Source: CADEFQ01 sp035433705
GTDB taxonomy: Bacteria; Pseudomonadota; Gammaproteobacteria; Steroidobacterales; Steroidobacteraceae
NCBI GenBank assembly: GCA_035433705.1
Contig: DAORVK010000097.1
Coordinates: forward strand, 1-6,402
Length of the DNA stretch: 6,402 nt
Reading direction: 5' to 3'
The position numbers and the translations under genes are program-made. The notes beneath the pieces were generated by a model. It had not been told where the DNA came from and did no database searches. It saw only the letters and a list, made by a program, of their open reading frames with translations. This document shows positions 1 through 5,299 of the stretch, one piece after another (position 1 is the first letter of the stretch; each line of letters starts with the position of its first letter).

Positions 1-413
1 GGGAAGATGATCTGTTCCTTGACGCCGAGCGTGTAGTTGCCGCGGCCGTCGAACGACCGCGACGGCACGCCGCGGAAGTCACGGATACGGGGCATCGCGA
101 TGCTGATCAGGCGATCGAGGAACTCGTACATGCGCGCCCCACGCAGCGTGACCTTGCAACCGATGGCGAGGTTCTCGCGCACCTTGAACGACGCGACCGA
201 CTTCTTCGCGATGCAGGGCACGGGCTTCTGGCCGGTAATCTTCGTCAGGTCGCCGATCGCGGCGTCGAGGACCTTGCGATCCGCGACAGCCTCGCCCACA
301 CCCATGTTGACCGTGATCTTCGTGATCTTCGGCACCTGCATCGTCGTGACGCCGAGGTCGCGCTGCAACTGCGGCACGATCGACTTGCGGTAAATTTCCT
401 GTAACCTGGCCAT
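1..413 (-). CDS. rplE: 50S ribosomal protein L5, 5' part (C-terminus off window)
   Basis: L5 binds 5S rRNA and helps build the central protuberance of the 50S subunit, contacting the P-site tRNA and the 30S head (family knowledge). The frame opens with ATG at 413 (MARLQEIYRKSIVPQL) and stays open for 137 codons to the window edge, against about 179 residues in the full family, so the last quarter is missing only because the window ends. Family landmarks visible are KITVNMGVGEA (about residues 32-42), TGQKPV, CKVTLRGARMYEF, PRIRDFRGV and SFDGRGNYTLGVKEQIIFP at the edge. The gene starts 23 bases after the rplX stop, with a G-rich AGGGG immediately upstream but only about 3 bases from the ATG, so the ribosome-binding site is mediocre and initiation may depend on coupling with rplX. 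In E. coli S8 represses the spc mRNA at this junction. The identity is secure. Confidence 0.97.
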   Translation of the reverse strand, partial: MARLQEIYRKSIVPQLQRDLGVTTMQVPKITKITVNMGVGEAVADRKVLDAAIGDLTKITGQKPVPCIAKKSVASFKVRENLAIGCKVTLRGARMYEFLDRLISIAMPRIRDFRGVPSRSFDGRGNYTLGVKEQIIF

Positions 414-429
414 ACGCCCCTGCCGTTGC

Positions 430-446
430 CGACGCCTCAGGCGTCG
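430..446 (-). promoter_or_regulatory. Hairpin with the rplX stop codon in its loop, before rplE
   Basis: On the mRNA strand CGACGCC and GGCGTCG form a perfect 7-bp stem closed by the three-base loop TGA, which is exactly the rplX stop codon. It sits 17 bases before the rplE ATG. No T-run follows, so it does not look like an intrinsic terminator. A role in rplX/rplE coupling or in feedback control is possible but inferred; chance occurrence in GC-rich DNA is the alternative. Confidence 0.5.
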
Positions 447-763
447 ATCTGTTCGCCATTCGACTTGAAGACCCGCACCTTGCGCCCGTCCGCGAGCCGC
501 TTGTAGCCGACCCGGTCGCCCTTCTTCGAGGCGGGATTCCAGATCGCCACCTTCGAAGCCGGCAACGGCGCCTCGCGCTCCACGATGCCGCCCGGCTGCG
601 GGCCGGCCGCGGAATTGCGGGGCTTCTGGTGCTTCTTCACCATGTTGACACCCTCGACGACGACTGTGTCGTCGTCGAGCACCTTGACGATCGCGCCGCG
701 CCGGCCCTTGTCCTTGCCGGACAGCACGATCACATGATCCTTCAGACGAATCCTGCCCACCAC
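437..763 (-). CDS. rplX: 50S ribosomal protein L24
   Basis: L24 is an early 50S assembly initiator that binds the 5' region of 23S rRNA and ends up beside the peptide exit (family knowledge). The 108-residue protein (E. coli 104) carries the N-terminal KOW-type segment DHVIVLSGKDKGRRGAIVKV (about 9-28), then VEGVNMVKKHQKPRN, the QPGGIVEREAPL turn and the C-terminal VRVFKSNGEQIDA. There is no ATG: the frame begins with two consecutive GTG codons, at 763 and 760. The first gives exact N-terminal length agreement with E. coli L24 and is used here; the second sits at a better distance (7 bases) from the strong AGGAG, so the true start is ambiguous by one residue. It follows rplN by 8 bases, and the SD begins right at the rplN TGA. 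It ends in TGA inside a small hairpin before rplE. Confidence 0.96.
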   Translation of the reverse strand: MVGRIRLKDHVIVLSGKDKGRRGAIVKVLDDDTVVVEGVNMVKKHQKPRNSAAGPQPGGIVEREAPLPASKVAIWNPASKKGDRVGYKRLADGRKVRVFKSNGEQIDA

Positions 764-771
764 GTCTCTCC

Positions 772-1140
772 TCAGATCACTTCGGGTGCGAGCGAGATGA
801 TCTTCATGAACTGCTGCGTGCGCAGCTCACGCGTGACGGGCCCGAAGATGCGCGTGCCGATCGGCTCGAGCTTGTTCGTCAGCAGCACCGCCGCATTACC
901 ATCGAAGCGGATCAGCGAGCCGTCGCCGCGGCGCACGCCTTTTCTGGTGCGCACGACCACCGCGTCGTAAACCTCGCCCTTCTTGACCTTGCCGCGCGGG
1001 ATCGCGTCCTTGACGCTCACCTTGATCACGTCGCCGACGGTCGCGTAGCGGCGACGCGAGCCGCCGAGCACCTTGATGCACATCAACGTGCGCGCTCCGC
1101 TGTTGTCGGCGGCATTCAGCATCGTTTGCAGCTGAATCAT
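772..1140 (-). CDS. rplN: 50S ribosomal protein L14
   Basis: L14 binds 23S rRNA at the subunit interface, forms bridges to 16S rRNA with L19 and is the docking site for the silencing factor RsfS (family knowledge). The 122-residue product starts MIQLQTMLNAADNSGAR, followed by the signature CIKVLGGSRRRYATVGD (about 21-37), AIPRGKVKKGE, VVVRTRKGVRR, IRFDGNAAVLL and the C-terminal FMKIISLAPEVI. It is one residue shorter than E. coli L14 because of a small deletion near residue 95 (TNKLEPIG). An in-frame upstream ATG at 1212 exists, but the segment it adds is rpsQ read in another frame. The ATG at 1140 overlaps the rpsQ stop as ATGA, and GGGAGG lies 9 bases upstream inside rpsQ, so translation is very likely coupled to rpsQ. 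Confidence 0.98.
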   Translation of the reverse strand: MIQLQTMLNAADNSGARTLMCIKVLGGSRRRYATVGDVIKVSVKDAIPRGKVKKGEVYDAVVVRTRKGVRRGDGSLIRFDGNAAVLLTNKLEPIGTRIFGPVTRELRTQQFMKIISLAPEVI

Positions 1141-1415
1141 TGTTGCCGGCCTCCCGCCCGCTCCAGCACCTCGACCAGGCGCCACGATTTGCGGCGCGAC
1201 AGCGGCCGGCACGGCGTGATCGACACGCGATCGCCCTCACGCGACTCGCCGTTCTCGTCGTGCGCGAGCAGCTTCGTGGTGCGGCGGATGTACTTGCCGT
1301 AGGTTGGGTGCTTCACCAGCCGCTCGATCTCGACGGCGATGGTCTTCTGCATCTTGTTGCTGACCACGCGCCCGGTCAGGGTGCGGGACGGCTTGGCGGT
1401 CGTTGCTTCGCTCAT
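1137..1415 (-). CDS. rpsQ: 30S ribosomal protein S17
   Basis: S17 is a primary 16S rRNA-binding protein of the 30S body with an OB-fold (family knowledge). The product is 92 residues (E. coli 84). It has a short polar N-terminal segment, then RTLTGRVVSNKMQKTIAVEI (11-30), RLVKHPTYGKYIRRTTKLLAH (32-52), the acidic loop DENGESREGD and the family signature ITPCRPLSRRKSWRLVEVLE (66-85). The ATG at 1415 overlaps the rpmC stop as ATGA and is preceded by GGAGAG, which settles the start over an upstream in-frame ATG at 1601 that would only add a shadow of rpmC. It also overlaps rplN by four bases, so rpmC, rpsQ and rplN form a chain of termination-reinitiation junctions. Confidence 0.98.
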   Translation of the reverse strand: MSEATTAKPSRTLTGRVVSNKMQKTIAVEIERLVKHPTYGKYIRRTTKLLAHDENGESREGDRVSITPCRPLSRRKSWRLVEVLERAGGRQQ

Positions 1416-1615
1416 TTCTTCTCTCCAGCGATCGCGGTCTCGCGCATCACCGTCTTCAGGCGCGCGATCGACTTGCGAACCTTGCCGAACTGGTCGGGCT
1501 TGACGCCCTGGCCGGTCGCGCGCTGCATGCGCAGCGCGAACTGCTCGCGACGCAGCTTCAGCAGCTCGTCCTTCTGTTCGGTGGCAGACTTGCCCCGCCA
1601 TTGCTTCGCACTCAT
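1412..1615 (-). CDS. rpmC: 50S ribosomal protein L29
   Basis: L29 is a small helical protein next to L23 at the tunnel exit, where trigger factor and SRP dock (family knowledge). The product has 67 residues, within the usual 60-70. Two helices in a hairpin are expected: SATEQKDELLKLRREQFALR (about 10-29) carries the LxxLRxEQFxLRMQxATGQ family core, and FGKVRKSIARLKTVMRE (43-59) is the second helix with the conserved VRxxIARxKTV pattern. The ATG at 1615 shares one base with the rplP stop (TGATG), and an AGGTG lies 5 bases upstream inside rplP. It overlaps rpsQ by four bases. The C-terminal tail (TAIAGEKK) is a little longer than in E. coli. Confidence 0.97.
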   Translation of the reverse strand: MSAKQWRGKSATEQKDELLKLRREQFALRMQRATGQGVKPDQFGKVRKSIARLKTVMRETAIAGEKK

Positions 1616-2028
1616 CAGAGCACCTGCCGTTTCACGAAGGCGGTCGCGACGGAAAGCTTCGCACCGGCGAGCCGAAACGCCTCGCGCGCGGTCTTCTCGT
1701 CGACGCCCTCCATCTCGAAGAGCACCTTGCCGGGCAGCACCTTCGCCACCCAGTACTCGACGTTGCCCTTGCCGCTGCCCATGCGCACCTCGAGCGGCTT
1801 CTTGCTCACCGGTACGTCGGGGAACACGCGCACCCAGATCTGGCCGCCGCGCTTGACGTGGCGAGCCATCGCCCGACGCGCCGCCTCGATCTCGCGCGCC
1901 GTCATGCGCGCACGCTCCGTCGCCTTCAGGCCGTACTCGCCGAAGGACACGTTGGCGCCGCGATGCGCCAGGCCGGTGTTACGGCCCTTGAACATCTTGC
2001 GGAATTTGGTTCGTTTTGGTTGCAGCAT
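1615..2028 (-). CDS. rplP: 50S ribosomal protein L16
   Basis: L16 is a late-assembling 50S protein that helps position A-site tRNA near the peptidyl-transferase centre (family knowledge). The 137-residue product (E. coli 136) begins MLQPKRTKFRKMFKGRNTGL and shows VSFGEYGLKA, REIEAARRAMARHVKR (45-60), GGQIWVRVFPDVPVSKKP, VRMGSGKGNVEYWVA and AREAFRLAGAKL. Arg82 in VRMGSGKG corresponds to the E. coli Arg81 that is hydroxylated by RoxA/YcfD, so the target residue is present. The gene is oddly isolated from rpsC by 112 bases of repeat-like DNA. The 20 bases before its ATG (ending CCCGTAAAGTT) contain no convincing Shine-Dalgarno, unlike all its neighbours. The ATG is fixed by the invariant N-terminus. 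Its stop overlaps the rpmC start by one base. Confidence 0.98.
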   Translation of the reverse strand: MLQPKRTKFRKMFKGRNTGLAHRGANVSFGEYGLKATERARMTAREIEAARRAMARHVKRGGQIWVRVFPDVPVSKKPLEVRMGSGKGNVEYWVAKVLPGKVLFEMEGVDEKTAREAFRLAGAKLSVATAFVKRQVL

Positions 2029-2140
2029 AACTTTACGGGATTTGGGCCTGGAGCTTGGGGCGTAGGGTCAGAAGCGTTGGCTCGCGACTCGGGTTGTTGC
2101 CCTGAGCCCTTCGCCCGTAGCCCTGCGCCCCTGGCGCGCG
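2029..2140 (-). repeat. Degenerate 7-bp-period inverted repeat filling the rpsC-rplP gap
   Basis: This gap is not ordinary spacer. On the plus strand GGG begins at 2037, 2044, 2058 and 2065 (GAG at 2051), and CCC begins at 2100, 2107, 2114, 2121 and 2128, all in one 7-base register. The left half is therefore G heptads and the right half C heptads, an inverted arrangement. Positions 2057-2067 pair with 2121-2131 (10 of 11). An inner stem, 2086-2108, has 8 pairs on the mRNA strand (one G-U), a bulged A and the loop CAACAA. On the mRNA strand five GGG runs with four-base spacers also fit a G-quadruplex pattern. It resembles, from memory, the degenerate heptad intergenic repeats of some Xanthomonadales; that link is unverified. 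No transposase or coding potential is seen. Confidence 0.65.
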
Positions 2141-2878
2141 TCAGCCTGTCACTGCCTCCCCTTGCGGTGTCGCCGGTGACTGCGCCACGGGCTGCGACTG
2201 GGTCGCCGCCTCCTCCGCCGGCGCGGCTTCCAGCTCCGGCTTGTCGAAGATCTCGCCCTTGAAGATCCACACCTTCACGCCGATCACGCCGTAGGTCGTG
2301 TGGGCTTCGCCGAAGCCGTAGTCGATGTCGGCGCGAAAGGTGTGCAGCGGGATGCGCCCTTCGCGGCTCCATTCGGTGCGGGCGATCTCGCCGCCGTTCA
2401 GGCGGCCGGATACGCGCACCTTGACGCCGAGCGCCCCGCTCCTCATCGTGCTCATCACCGCGCGCTTCATCGCGCGGCGGAACATCACGCGCTTCTCGAT
2501 CTGCTGCGCGATGCCGTCGGCAACGAGTTGCGCGTCGAGCTCGGGCTTCCTGATCTCGGCAATGTTGATGCGCACATCGACGGTCGGCAGGCCGAGCAGC
2601 TTCGCCGTCTCCAGGCGCAGCTTGTCGATGTCCTCGCCTTTCTTGCCGATCACGATACCCGGACGCGCAGTCTGGATCGTGATGTTGACGCGCTTGGCGG
2701 CGCGTTCGATCTGGATGCGGCTGACCGACGCCTCGGCGAGTTTCTTGCGCAGGAACTCGCGCACACGGAAGTCCGCGTGGATGTGCAACGGAAACTGCTT
2801 CCTGCCCGCGTACCACTTCGACGACCAGTCGCGCGTGATACCGAGGCGGATGCCGATCGGATTGACCTTCTGACCCAT
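2141..2878 (-). CDS. rpsC: 30S ribosomal protein S3
   Basis: S3 lies at the mRNA entry channel of the 30S head and contributes to ribosomal helicase activity (family knowledge). The 245-residue product (E. coli 233) starts MGQKVNPIGIRLGITRDW. A KH domain follows with the GxxG loop G78-K79-K80-G81 in ARPGIVIGKKGEDIDKLR. R134, R135 and K138 in VMFRRAMKRAV correspond to the E. coli helicase residues R131, R132 and K135. The C-terminal domain shows VSGRLNGGEIARTEWSREGR and EAHTTYGVIGVKVWIFKGE (191-209). The last 34 residues after FD are Ala/Glu/Gln/Pro-rich and acidic, with no lysine beyond K213, unlike the basic E. coli tail. The ATG is 4 bases after the rplV stop, with AAGGA 8 bases upstream. 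It ends just before the heptad element. Confidence 0.98.
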   Translation of the reverse strand: MGQKVNPIGIRLGITRDWSSKWYAGRKQFPLHIHADFRVREFLRKKLAEASVSRIQIERAAKRVNITIQTARPGIVIGKKGEDIDKLRLETAKLLGLPTVDVRINIAEIRKPELDAQLVADGIAQQIEKRVMFRRAMKRAVMSTMRSGALGVKVRVSGRLNGGEIARTEWSREGRIPLHTFRADIDYGFGEAHTTYGVIGVKVWIFKGEIFDKPELEAAPAEEAATQSQPVAQSPATPQGEAVTG

Positions 2879-2882
2879 GCGT

Positions 2883-3224
2883 TCAGTCCTTCTTCCCGTC
2901 GCTGACCGCGATCGTGATGTGGCTGTTCCTCTTCACGATGCGCGTGCCGCGCCCCTTGGCGCGGGCGGCAAACCGCTTGAGCACTGGCGCGGTGTCGATT
3001 TCGATGCGCGCTACCTTCAGCTCATCGATGTCGGCGCCATGATTGTGCTCGGCGTTGGCGATCGCGGACTCGAGCACCTTGCGCACGAGACCCGCGCCCT
3101 TCTTTGGCATGAACTTGAGCTGCGCGATCGCGCTGCCGACCGGCTGGCCGCGTACGACGTCGGCGACGAGGCGGCATTTCTGCGGCGAGATGCGCGCGTG
3201 GCGCAACGTGGCGGTGACTTGCAT
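2883..3224 (-). CDS. rplV: 50S ribosomal protein L22
   Basis: L22 has a globular domain on the 50S surface and a long beta-hairpin reaching into the exit tunnel, where with L4 it forms the constriction; its loop mutations give macrolide resistance in other bacteria (family knowledge). The product has 113 residues (E. coli 110). Visible landmarks are ATLRHARISPQKCRLVADVVRG (about 5-26), AIAQLKFMPKKGA, VRKVLESAIANAEHNHG, and the hairpin region APVLKRFAARAKGRGTRIVK (79-98) followed by RNSHITIAVSDGKKD. No deletion is apparent at the hairpin tip. The ATG is 2 bases past the rpsS stop, with GGAG 7 bases upstream inside rpsS, so coupling to rpsS is expected. Confidence 0.98.
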   Translation of the reverse strand: MQVTATLRHARISPQKCRLVADVVRGQPVGSAIAQLKFMPKKGAGLVRKVLESAIANAEHNHGADIDELKVARIEIDTAPVLKRFAARAKGRGTRIVKRNSHITIAVSDGKKD

Positions 3225-3226
3225 CG

Positions 3227-3508
3227 TTATGCTCCTGCCACGGCCTTGCGCCCGCCACCGTGCGCCTTGAAGGTGCGCGTCGGAGCGAACTCGCCGAGCT
3301 TGTGGCCGACCATGTTTTCCGTGACGAGCACGGGGATGTGCTGCCGGCCGTTGTGGACGGCGATGGTGAGACCGACCATGTCGGGGATCACCATCGAGCG
3401 GCGCGACCAGGTCTTGATCGGCTTGCGGTCATTCTTCCCGACCGCGGTCGCCACCTTCTTCGCAAGGTGCAGGTCGATGAACGGACCCTTTTTCAGTGAG
3501 CGTGGCAT
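3227..3508 (-). CDS. rpsS: 30S ribosomal protein S19
   Basis: S19 sits in the 30S head, complexed with S13, and contacts the A-site finger and L5 across the subunit bridge (family knowledge). The 93-residue product (E. coli 92) reads MPRSLKKGPFIDLHLAKKV, then IKTWSRRSMVIPDMVGLTIA (31-50), VHNGRQHIPVLVTENMVGHK (51-70), LGEFAPTRTFKAHGGGRKA. All are textbook S19 blocks. An upstream in-frame ATG at 3613 is rejected because it would add rplB sequence read out of frame. The chosen ATG is 14 bases after the rplB stop, with GAGG about 10 bases upstream. It is followed by rplV after 2 bases. Confidence 0.98.
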   Translation of the reverse strand: MPRSLKKGPFIDLHLAKKVATAVGKNDRKPIKTWSRRSMVIPDMVGLTIAVHNGRQHIPVLVTENMVGHKLGEFAPTRTFKAHGGGRKAVAGA

Positions 3509-3522
3509 TCTCTTCAGGCCTC

Positions 3523-4359
3523 TCAGCGAATCTTGTTCGTGCGCCGCTGCACGATCATGCTGCTCGTGCGCTTGTTGGTGCGGGTTTTCTTGCCCTTGGT
3601 CTGCCAGCCCCACGGGGACACCGGGTGCGGGTTGCCCTGGCCGGGCTTGCCCTCGCCGCCGCCGTGCGGATGGTCGACCGGATTCATCACGACGCCGCGC
3701 ACCGTCGGACGCACGCCGCGCCAGCGCTTCGCGCCGGCCTTGCCGTACTTGCGCAGGTTGTGCTCGTCGTTGCTGACCTCGCCGATCGTCGCGCGACAGT
3801 CGATGTGGACCTTGCGGGTCTCGGTCGACTTCATGCGGATGTAGGCGTGCAGACCCTCGCGCGCGGTGTACTGCACCGAGCCTCCCGCGCTGCGCGCGAG
3901 CTGACCGCCCTTGCCGGGCTTCAGCTCGACGTTGTGCACGGTCGTACCGACCGGAATGTGCCGCAGCTGCAGTGCGTTGCCCACCTTGATCGGCGAGTCG
4001 ACGCCCGAGCGCACTTCATCGCCAACGGCCAGGCCCCTGGGCGCCAGGATGTAGCGGCGATCGCCATCGGCATACTTCACGAGCGCGATGTGGCCGGTGC
4101 GGTTCGGATCGTACTCGACGCGCTCGACGACGCCCTGGACGCCATCCTTGTCGCGCTTCCAGTCGATGATACGGTACTTCTGCCGCGAGCCGCCGCCCTG
4201 GTGGCGCGTCGTGATGCGGCCCTGGTTGTTGCGGCCGGCATGCTTCTTCTGCTTCGTGGTCAGCGGCTCGTACGGGCCGCCCTTCCACAGATGCGACTTG
4301 TCGATCTTGACGACGAAACGCGTGCCAGGCGACGTCGGCTTCATCTTGATGAGCGCCAT
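3523..4359 (-). CDS. rplB: 50S ribosomal protein L2
   Basis: L2 is one of the most conserved 50S proteins, needed for subunit association and close to the peptidyl-transferase centre (family knowledge). The product has 278 residues (E. coli 273). It shows MALIKMKPTSPGTRFVV, GRNNQGRITTRHQGGGSRQK (42-61, the OB-fold RNA-binding part), YDPNRTGHIALVKYADGDRR (83-102), the SH3-like part with AREGLHAYIRMKSTETRKV, then GVRPTVRGVVMNPVDHPHGG (215-234). H230 corresponds to the conserved His229 of E. coli that has been linked to peptidyl-transfer activity. The C-terminus is lysine/arginine-rich and ends RRTNKIR. The ATG is 11 bases after the rplW stop. The TAA of rplW is itself the start of TAAGGA, and a second AGGA lies closer, so ribosome binding should be strong. 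Confidence 0.99.
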   Translation of the reverse strand: MALIKMKPTSPGTRFVVKIDKSHLWKGGPYEPLTTKQKKHAGRNNQGRITTRHQGGGSRQKYRIIDWKRDKDGVQGVVERVEYDPNRTGHIALVKYADGDRRYILAPRGLAVGDEVRSGVDSPIKVGNALQLRHIPVGTTVHNVELKPGKGGQLARSAGGSVQYTAREGLHAYIRMKSTETRKVHIDCRATIGEVSNDEHNLRKYGKAGAKRWRGVRPTVRGVVMNPVDHPHGGGEGKPGQGNPHPVSPWGWQTKGKKTRTNKRTSSMIVQRRTNKIR

Positions 4360-4370
4360 GATTCCTGTCC

Positions 4371-4676
4371 TTACGCTTTCGGCTTCGCTTCGAGATCGAT
4401 CGTCTGACCCGCAGCGAGGCTCACGTAGGCTTTCTTCCAGTCCTGCGTGCGACCGGGTGTCTTGCCGAACCGCCGGGCCTTGCCCGGCTCGTTGACGACC
4501 TGCACACCCGCCACCTTCACTTCGAACATCAACTCGACCGCGGCGCGAATCTGCGGCTTGGTCGCCGTGCGGCGCACGCGAAACGCGTACTGGTTGTGGT
4601 TCTGCATTACGAGCGACGTCTTCTCGGTGACGTGCGGCGCCAGCAGGATGTTCATCAGTTGTTCCTTGCCAGTCAC
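4371..4676 (-). CDS. rplW: 50S ribosomal protein L23
   Basis: L23 surrounds the peptide exit and is the main docking point for trigger factor and SRP (family knowledge). The 101-residue product (E. coli 100) reads LMNILLAPHVTEKTSLVMQN (about 7-26), FRVRRTATKPQIRAAVELMF (32-51), then the extended loop EPGKARRFGKTPGRTQDWKK (63-82) that lines the tunnel, and AYVSLAAGQTIDL. The start is GTG at 4676, overlapping the rplD stop as GTGA, with GAGGAG about 8 bases upstream inside rplD. This start gives exact N-terminal length agreement with E. coli L23. An internal ATG (residue 8) would cut off conserved length and is less likely. It ends in TAA that doubles as part of the rplB SD. Confidence 0.97.
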   Translation of the reverse strand: MTGKEQLMNILLAPHVTEKTSLVMQNHNQYAFRVRRTATKPQIRAAVELMFEVKVAGVQVVNEPGKARRFGKTPGRTQDWKKAYVSLAAGQTIDLEAKPKA

Positions 4677-5287
4677 TGCAGGCGCTCCTCGATCAGCTTC
4701 ACGGCGCCGACCGTCATCAGCACCTTGTCGTGGGTTGCGAGCGCGAGCGGGTTGAGCGCCGCGGCCGGCAGCACCTCGACGTTCGGCAGATTGCGTGCCG
4801 CGAGGGAGAGCTTCTCGTCGATCGCCTCGACGACGATCAGCACGTTGGCAAGCGCGAGGTTCTTCAGCTCGTTGACGAGGAGCCGTGTCTTTGGCGCCTC
4901 GAGCGCGAGTGACTGCGTGACGACCAGGCGATCCTGGCGCACGAGTTCGGAAAGCATGGCGCGCATCGCGCCGCGGTACATCTTGCGATTGACCTTCTGC
5001 TCAAAGCTGCGCGGCTTCGCCGCAAAGGTCACGCCGCCGCCGACCCAGATCGGGCTGCGGTTCGAGCCGGCGCGCGCCTGGCCGGTACCCTTCTGCGAGT
5101 GCGGCTTCTTGCCGCCACCGCGTACTTCGGCGCGCGATTTCTGCGCCTTGGTGCCAGACCGGCCGGCGTTGCGATACGCCGTGACGACCTGGTGCACCAG
5201 CGCCGGGTTGAATTCATGGCCGAACGTGCCGGCGGAGAGCTCGAGCTCCGTCGCGTTCTTGCCGCTGCCTGCCACCTTGAGCTTCAT
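4673..5287 (-). CDS. rplD: 50S ribosomal protein L4
   Basis: L4 is a primary 23S rRNA binder whose long loop reaches the tunnel constriction; in E. coli it is also the feedback repressor of the S10 operon, acting on the mRNA leader by attenuation and translational block, and can inhibit RNase E (family knowledge). The 204-residue product (E. coli 201) has FGHEFNPALVHQVVTAYRNA (23-42), then the tunnel loop from about 45 to 97 with EVRGGGKKPHSQKGTGQARA and WVGGGVTFAAKPRSF, followed by NRKMYRGAMRAMLSELV and a C-terminal half ending KLIEERLQ. The ATG is 12 bases after the rplC stop, and the SD TAAGGA begins at that stop codon. If the leader before rplC is a feedback target, this protein is the first regulator to consider. 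Confidence 0.98.
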   Translation of the reverse strand: MKLKVAGSGKNATELELSAGTFGHEFNPALVHQVVTAYRNAGRSGTKAQKSRAEVRGGGKKPHSQKGTGQARAGSNRSPIWVGGGVTFAAKPRSFEQKVNRKMYRGAMRAMLSELVRQDRLVVTQSLALEAPKTRLLVNELKNLALANVLIVVEAIDEKLSLAARNLPNVEVLPAAALNPLALATHDKVLMTVGAVKLIEERLQ

Positions 5288-5299
5288 GAGTGTCAGTCC

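Noticed and set aside
2037..2130. The 7-base-spaced repeats as a CRISPR-like array or tRNA/attachment site
   Set aside because: Units are only 7 bases with degenerate interiors and no spacers, and no tRNA, integrase or cas gene is in the window.
1926..2816. Minus-strand frame of 296 codons running through rpsC, the 112-base gap and into rplP
   Set aside because: It is an out-of-frame reading of rpsC and rplP joined by stop-free repeat DNA. The arginine-rich product has no family character. It does show the gap is stop-free in one frame, but S3 itself ends at 2141.
3496..4407. Plus-strand open frame of 303 codons antisense to rplB
   Set aside because: Same shadow effect; composition is low-complexity and L2 on the other strand is unmistakable.
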